The notes below the pieces were generated by a model. That model ran no database searches, had not been told where the DNA came from, and saw nothing but the letters and a program-made list of their open reading frames with translations. Both the position numbers and the translations under genes were made by a program. 9,683 nucleotides of DNA from Dehalococcoidia bacterium (GTDB lineage Bacteria > Chloroflexota > Dehalococcoidia > SM23-28-2 > RBG-16-64-32): contig JAUYGU010000052.1 in NCBI GenBank assembly GCA_030690405.1, positions 1 to 9,683 of the forward strand, in the 5' to 3' direction. Numbering within the stretch: the first letter of the stretch is position 1; the number at the start of each line of letters is the position of its first letter. Positions 6,389 to 9,683 of this stretch are shown here, piece by piece.

Positions 6389-7053
6389 CGCCGCGGCGGC
6401 ACCGGCAGGGCGCCGGGCTCCGGCGCTACGGCGCTTTCTAAGGGCTCGACAGGCAAAGCGACGCCGCGCTCCCCCAGCCGGTAGCGCCCGCCGAAGGCGT
6501 CCACGATCTCGGCGGGCGTCCACTCCTCCCAGTCCACCTCGCGGGCCAGCTCGCGACGGACGTTCGTCGTCAGGATGCAGGCCCGCTCCGCCGTACCGTC
6601 GGCGTCCCGGAACGTCGTGTGGACGTCGATGCGGACGGAGTCCAGGCGGAGGTTCGGCGCGTCGTACAGGAGCATGTCGGCGAGGCGCGCGGTAACGGCG
6701 AACCCCTCCTGGAGCGGGCTGGACACCTCTACCCAGCGGCCGTCCAGCAGGCGGTACTCGCTCTCGACCTGGCAGGAGACGGAGGCACCCAGACGGGTGC
6801 CCGTCGGGGCGCTGCCGGCGGCAACGTCGACCAGCGCGACGCTCTGGACGCCGCGCCAGACGTCGGGCGCGACGTCCTTGGGCCGCTTGATCGAGCGCCA
6901 GGAGGCGATCGCGTCCTCCAGGATCTGGCGGATCACGTCGACGTCGCCGCCGGAAGCGGCCTTGCGCCAGGCCATGGACGCGCGCGTCCCCTGCAACACG
7001 ATGTAGCCGACGACCACGAAGATGCCGGTCACTGCCAGGATGCCCCACTCCAT
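6385..7053 (-). CDS. Uncharacterised N-terminally membrane-anchored protein in the aro operon
   Basis: I do not recognise this 222-residue protein. It starts with a single hydrophobic segment (about 4-20, with G and V rich residues) and no cysteine lipobox, so it is probably a membrane anchor. The rest is polar, with an early helix-like part (about 28-58) followed by strand-like stretches around 71-166 and a motif-like C-terminal part (DWEEWTPAEIVDAFGGRYRL, 174-193). The last 20 residues are Pro/Ala/Glu-rich and probably disordered. The ATG at 7053 is preceded by AAGGAG within the aroE end; the stop overlaps aroC by four bases. The open frame continues upstream to 7185 only as antisense-free shadow of aroE. 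In Mycobacterium the corresponding slot holds a prepilin-peptidase-like gene, but nothing here resembles one. Coding bias and tight coupling on both sides make it a real gene. Confidence 0.8.
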   Translation of the reverse strand: MEWGILAVTGIFVVVGYIVLQGTRASMAWRKAASGGDVDVIRQILEDAIASWRSIKRPKDVAPDVWRGVQSVALVDVAAGSAPTGTRLGASVSCQVESEYRLLDGRWVEVSSPLQEGFAVTARLADMLLYDAPNLRLDSVRIDVHTTFRDADGTAERACILTTNVRRELAREVDWEEWTPAEIVDAFGGRYRLGERGVALPVEPLESAVAPEPGALPVPPRR

Positions 7054-7057
7054 CAGG

Positions 7058-7921
7058 CTACCTCTCCTTGATCCCGAGGGCCTTGCGGGCGGCGCGGAAC
7101 ATGACGTCGATGGGCGGCTCAAGCCCCGTCCACAGGCGGAAGGAGTCCGCTCCCTGGTAGATGAGCATGGGAAGACCACCGACAACCCGGCCGCCGCGCT
7201 TCCGGGCAGCGGCCATGAGAGGCGTATCTACGGGGCGGTAGATTAGATCGAATACCAGCGCGCCCGCTGGGATGAGATCGATGGGCACCGGCGAATCCTT
7301 CTCTTCCTGTGTGCCGGCCATGCCGACCGACGTACAGTTTATCAGAAGGCGGCAGGATAAAACGGAGGCCGCCCAGGAGGCGTGCACGTCCGGCAGCGCG
7401 TGGAGCTCGGTGCCGGCGGCGTGCGGCTGAAGCTCCCGCACCAGCCGGCCGGCGCGGGGAAACGTGCGGTTGATGACGGTGACGCTGGCGGCGCCGGCGT
7501 CGATCAGGGCGATGACGATGGCGCGGGCCGCGCCGCCCGCTCCGGCCACGAGCACGCGGGCACCGGCGGGGTCAAAGCCGCCGTCCTCGCGCAGCGCGCG
7601 CAGGAAGCCGCCGACGTCCGTGTTGTGCCCGTGCAGCCGCCCCTCGCGGTTGACGATTGTGTTGACGGCGCCGACACGTCGGGCCAGCTCGTCCGTTTCG
7701 TCCATCAGGGGGAGCACAGCCTCTTTGTGCGGGATCGTCACGTTGGCACCCAGGCGGTCGGGCGCCCGCAGCCCCTGCACGACCTCCGCCAGCCGCTCCT
7801 CCGGCGTCGGCCACGCCTCGTAACGCAGGTCGAGCCCCAGGTGGTCGAACGCCGCTTGCTGGAAGACAGCCGACAGCGACTGCTTCGCCGGGTAGCCGAT
7901 AACGCCGGCGTAGCGCGTCAC
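7058..7921 (-). CDS. aroE: Shikimate dehydrogenase (NADP+)
   Basis: AroE reduces 3-dehydroshikimate to shikimate. The 287-residue protein has the full two-domain layout: the substrate half with NVTIPHKEAV (60-69, catalytic Lys66), GAVNTIV (84-90) and GHNTDVGGF (98-106, Asp102), then the Rossmann half with VAGAGGAARA (125-134), NRT (151-153, NADP selectivity), NCTSVGM (195-201), DLIYRP (225-230) and GGLPMLIYQGADSF (248-261, Gln256). The N-terminal shikimate-binding motif, usually G-x-P-x-x-H-S-x-S-P, reads GYPAKQSLSA here: both serines (15, 17) are kept, while His and Pro are Gln and Ala. The start is GTG at 7921, overlapping the mltG stop (GTGA) and preceded by GAGGAG at 7935-7930. A quinate/shikimate dehydrogenase variant is possible, but the operon argues for biosynthesis. 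Confidence 0.95.
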   Translation of the reverse strand: MTRYAGVIGYPAKQSLSAVFQQAAFDHLGLDLRYEAWPTPEERLAEVVQGLRAPDRLGANVTIPHKEAVLPLMDETDELARRVGAVNTIVNREGRLHGHNTDVGGFLRALREDGGFDPAGARVLVAGAGGAARAIVIALIDAGAASVTVINRTFPRAGRLVRELQPHAAGTELHALPDVHASWAASVLSCRLLINCTSVGMAGTQEEKDSPVPIDLIPAGALVFDLIYRPVDTPLMAAARKRGGRVVGGLPMLIYQGADSFRLWTGLEPPIDVMFRAARKALGIKER

Positions 7922-8979
7922 GGCAGGAACTCCTCGATGTTCCGCTGGTGCTCTTCGAACGTCTCGGCGAAGGAGTGGGAGCCGTCCGGCTTCGCCACAA
8001 AGTACAGGTAGTTCGTGTCCGCCGGGTGGATGACCGCGAGGATGGAGTCCAGCCGCGGCGCCGAGATTGGGCCCGGCGGCAGGCCGCCGTAGCGGTAGGT
8101 GTTGTAGGGCGAATCGACGCCGAGGTCATCTTTAGTAAGCTCCGTCTTCCAGTAGCCGAACTCCTCAACGCTCGCAGCGTCCTCCGCCACGGCGTACTGG
8201 ACCGTCGGGTCCGCCTCCAGCGCTATGCCCAGGCGCAAACGCTTGAGGAACACCTGCGCCATGATCGGGCGCTCCTCCGGCACCTTCGCCTCACGCTCGA
8301 TTATGGATGCGAGGGTGAGGACGCCACGCATGGTGAGACCCGCGTCCAGCGCCTCGCTGCGCAGCTCCTTCGTGAAGCCCTCGTCCATCGCCTCCAGCAT
8401 CTGCTGGATCACGTCCTCCGCGGTGTCGCTCCGGCGGTAGAAGTAGGTGGCGGGCAGGAGATAACCCTCCAGGGACGTCTGGGGGCCCAGCGGGTTCAGG
8501 AAGTCGAAATCGAAGTTGTCGGCCACAGCGGCCTTCAGGAACTCCTCGCGCGAGATGATACCCTGCTCGTCCAGAGCGTCGGCGATCTGCTCGAGCCGCC
8601 AGCCTTCGATCAGCGTGACGAAGCTCGGTGAGATGATACCGCGGCGCATCCGGTACACGACCTGGAGGACCGGCATATTCGGCTCGAGCTCGTAGTCCCC
8701 GGCCTGGAGCATCCTCTCGTAGCCCAGGAGGGCGACGAGGACGCGGAACTGGATAGCGGAGTCGATGACGCCGGCGTCCTCCAGCGCATCGCCGATTTCG
8801 ATCACGCCCTGGCCCTGCTTCACGGAGACGCTGACCGGCCCCGGAGCCGTGGCCGACGGCGTGGACGCGGGCGTCGGCGGGACCTCGTCGACGAGGTCCG
8901 GGGAGCCCAGGACCACCCAGGCGGTGGCGGCAGTCATTGCCATCGTAAGGATAGCGGCGAGGACGGGCAGGAGTCGCAT
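7918..8979 (-). CDS. mltG: Endolytic murein transglycosylase MltG
   Basis: MltG cuts nascent glycan strands at the membrane and is thought to set strand length by ending their growth. The 353-residue protein has an N-terminal membrane anchor (about 4-24), a Pro/Thr/Ser-rich spacer (32-48), a LysM-like subdomain (about 49-115) and the YceG catalytic domain. There, TLASIIEREA (222-231) carries the catalytic Glu228 (equivalent to E. coli Glu218), followed by LEADPTVQYA (254-263) and SPYNTYRYGGLPPGPI (290-305), then FAETFEEH near the end. Length matches the family. The ATG at 8979 lies three bases after the ruvX stop with only a weak purine stretch upstream, suggesting coupling to ruvX translation. 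A stop-start overlap connects it to aroE. Position after ruvX and before aroE is the conserved actinobacterial/Chloroflexota arrangement. Confidence 0.96.
   Translation of the reverse strand: MRLLPVLAAILTMAMTAATAWVVLGSPDLVDEVPPTPASTPSATAPGPVSVSVKQGQGVIEIGDALEDAGVIDSAIQFRVLVALLGYERMLQAGDYELEPNMPVLQVVYRMRRGIISPSFVTLIEGWRLEQIADALDEQGIISREEFLKAAVADNFDFDFLNPLGPQTSLEGYLLPATYFYRRSDTAEDVIQQMLEAMDEGFTKELRSEALDAGLTMRGVLTLASIIEREAKVPEERPIMAQVFLKRLRLGIALEADPTVQYAVAEDAASVEEFGYWKTELTKDDLGVDSPYNTYRYGGLPPGPISAPRLDSILAVIHPADTNYLYFVAKPDGSHSFAETFEEHQRNIEEFLP
7930..7935 (-). promoter_or_regulatory. Ribosome binding site for the GTG start of aroE
   Basis: Read on the minus strand this is GAGGAG, eight bases upstream of the GTG at 7921 and inside the end of mltG. 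It supports the non-ATG start, which is also required to include the N-terminal strand before the shikimate-binding motif. Confidence 0.6.
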
Positions 8980-8982
8980 GTT

Positions 8983-9459
8983 CTATCCGGGCGCCGGCTG
9001 ACGCCCAGACGGGCGGCCGACCGGGCGCTGACTATCGAGATACGCCTGGAGGATGATCGCCGCCGCCAGGGCGTCCACGTCCCGCTTGTCACGGCGGCCA
9101 CCGCCGCCGGAGGACAGACGCCGCCGCGCCTCCGCGGAGGTCAGCCGCTCGTCCCAGGTGAGCACCGGGATGGAGAGCCGATCCGCCAGGGCTTCGGCCA
9201 GCGCCTGCGCCCGCTGCGCCTGCGGGCCGAGCGCACCGCTGAGGGACAGCGGCAGGCCGACGACGAGCGCCCGCGCGCCCTCCTCCTCCGCGAGGCGCGC
9301 CACCGCCTCCACGGCGTCCGGCCCGCCTTCGATAGTGGTGAGCGGGATCGCCACCCGCAGGCCGAGGTCCGCGCCGGCGACGCCGATCCGCCGCTCGCCG
9401 GGGTCGATCGCCAGGATGCGGCCCCTGGCCGGCACAGCGCTATCGTCTTGTCGCGACAT
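8983..9459 (-). CDS. ruvX: Holliday junction resolvase-like pre-16S rRNA nuclease YqgF/RuvX
   Basis: This RNase H-fold nuclease (YqgF/RuvX) trims the 5' end of pre-16S rRNA in E. coli and was earlier proposed to resolve Holliday junctions. The 158 residues (family about 135-165) contain ILAIDPGERRIGVAGAD (15-31, first acidic residue Asp19), VVGLPLSLSGALGPQA (66-81), TWDERLTSAEA (101-111, Glu104) and KRDVDALAAAIILQAYL (125-141, Asp129), which together give the expected acidic active site. The C-terminal tail (143-158) is Pro/Arg/Gly-rich and likely flexible. The ATG at 9459 lies one base after the alaS stop; the only Shine-Dalgarno-like sequence is a weak AAGTAGG over the alaS stop. The alaS-ruvX pair is widely conserved. 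Confidence 0.95.
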   Translation of the reverse strand: MSRQDDSAVPARGRILAIDPGERRIGVAGADLGLRVAIPLTTIEGGPDAVEAVARLAEEEGARALVVGLPLSLSGALGPQAQRAQALAEALADRLSIPVLTWDERLTSAEARRRLSSGGGGRRDKRDVDALAAAIILQAYLDSQRPVGRPSGRQPAPG

Positions 9460-9460
9460 C

Positions 9461-9683
9461 CTACTTACCGGCGAGGAGCTTTCGCGCTATGTCGGGCACC
9501 TGCTTCAGCGCCTCCGCCAGCTTCGCGGGGTCCTTGCCGCCGCCGGTCGCCAGGTCCGCCCGGCCGCCGCCGCCGCCGCCGGCCAGCCGCGCGATCTCGC
9601 GCACCAGAGCGTCGGCCCGCAGCCCGCGGGCGGCTGCGTCCGCGCTGGCGACGACGAGGAAGGACGGGCGGTCGTCGACCAGG
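9461..9683 (-). CDS. alaS: Alanyl-tRNA synthetase, C-terminal end only
   Basis: The frame enters from the right edge and gives 73 residues before a TAG at 9463-9461; the rest of this roughly 880-residue enzyme lies outside the window. The visible part is the end of the C-Ala (DHHA1) domain, which helps bind the tRNA elbow. It shows FLVVASADAAARGLRAD, then the glycine-rich loop GGGGGRADLATGGGKDP (typical form GGxGGGRPDxAQGGG), and a final helix ending KLLAGK. The Gly-rich loop and its spacing to the end identify AlaRS rather than a stand-alone DHHA1 phosphoesterase, and the downstream ruvX supports this. The gene heads the minus-strand operon as far as can be seen. Confidence 0.92.
   Translation of the reverse strand, partial: LVDDRPSFLVVASADAAARGLRADALVREIARLAGGGGGGRADLATGGGKDPAKLAEALKQVPDIARKLLAGK

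Noticed and set aside
4757..6484. A 575-codon plus-strand open frame antisense to aroKB and aroC
   Set aside because: It is rich in Gly, Ala, Asp, Arg and His with no domain, and lies exactly opposite two genes whose conserved motifs are unmistakable. Long antisense frames are expected in GC-rich DNA with few chance stops.
6389..7048. N-terminal extension of aroC up to 7048
   Set aside because: The extension is Arg/Pro/Gly-rich out-of-frame translation of the anchored protein gene; chorismate synthase starts a few residues before G-E-S-H-G, as the ATG at 6388 gives.
9541..9584. GCC/CCG trinucleotide tract as a simple-sequence repeat
   Set aside because: It encodes the glycine-rich loop of the AlaRS C-terminal domain, so ordinary coding explains it.

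Overview
This is a GC-rich bacterial chromosome segment. Almost every third codon position is G or C, genes are tightly packed, and GTG and TTG starts are in use. It carries conserved housekeeping genes. I see no mobile element, CRISPR array, rRNA or tRNA, and no stretch above 300 bases lacks a gene. The order alaS-ruvX-mltG-aroE-x-aroC-aroK/aroB is known from Actinobacteria and from some Chloroflexota. The fused aroK-aroB and the four-cysteine YggX-like protein lead me to favour a Chloroflexota (Dehalococcoidia-like) or deep-branching actinobacterial genome, possibly from an environmental assembly. This placement is inference and only moderately secure.

Layout. Left part, plus strand (1-2210): a creatininase-family metallohydrolase whose 5' end lies outside the window, then moeA (molybdenum cofactor synthesis), then a small YggX-like iron-trafficking protein. 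They are linked by a 4-base overlap and an 18-base gap, so they look like one transcript. Middle, minus strand (2217-3453): a secreted two-LysM lytic transglycosylase with its own likely promoter, preceded by an acylphosphatase gene. The transglycosylase gene converges on the yggX-like gene with only 6 bases between stop codons. Right part, minus strand (3536-9683): a seven-gene run read right to left, alaS (3' end only), ruvX, mltG, aroE, a membrane-anchored protein of unknown function, aroC, and a fused shikimate kinase/3-dehydroquinate synthase. Every junction in this run is between a 4-base overlap and a 4-base gap, which suggests one polycistronic, translationally coupled operon.

The aro genes supply four shikimate-pathway activities: AroB (3-dehydroquinate synthase), AroE, AroK and AroC. 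DAHP synthase, 3-dehydroquinate dehydratase and EPSP synthase are not in the window. AlaS, RuvX (16S rRNA maturation) and MltG (ending of glycan strands) are the usual unrelated fellow-travellers of this conserved block. Between the aro operon and the acylphosphatase lies an 82-base gap holding two abutting 18-base palindromic units, the most obvious non-coding structure here. I did not find a clear novel system. The items best worth a second look are those palindromes, the uncharacterised anchored protein embedded between aroE and aroC, and the four-cysteine YggX-like protein.
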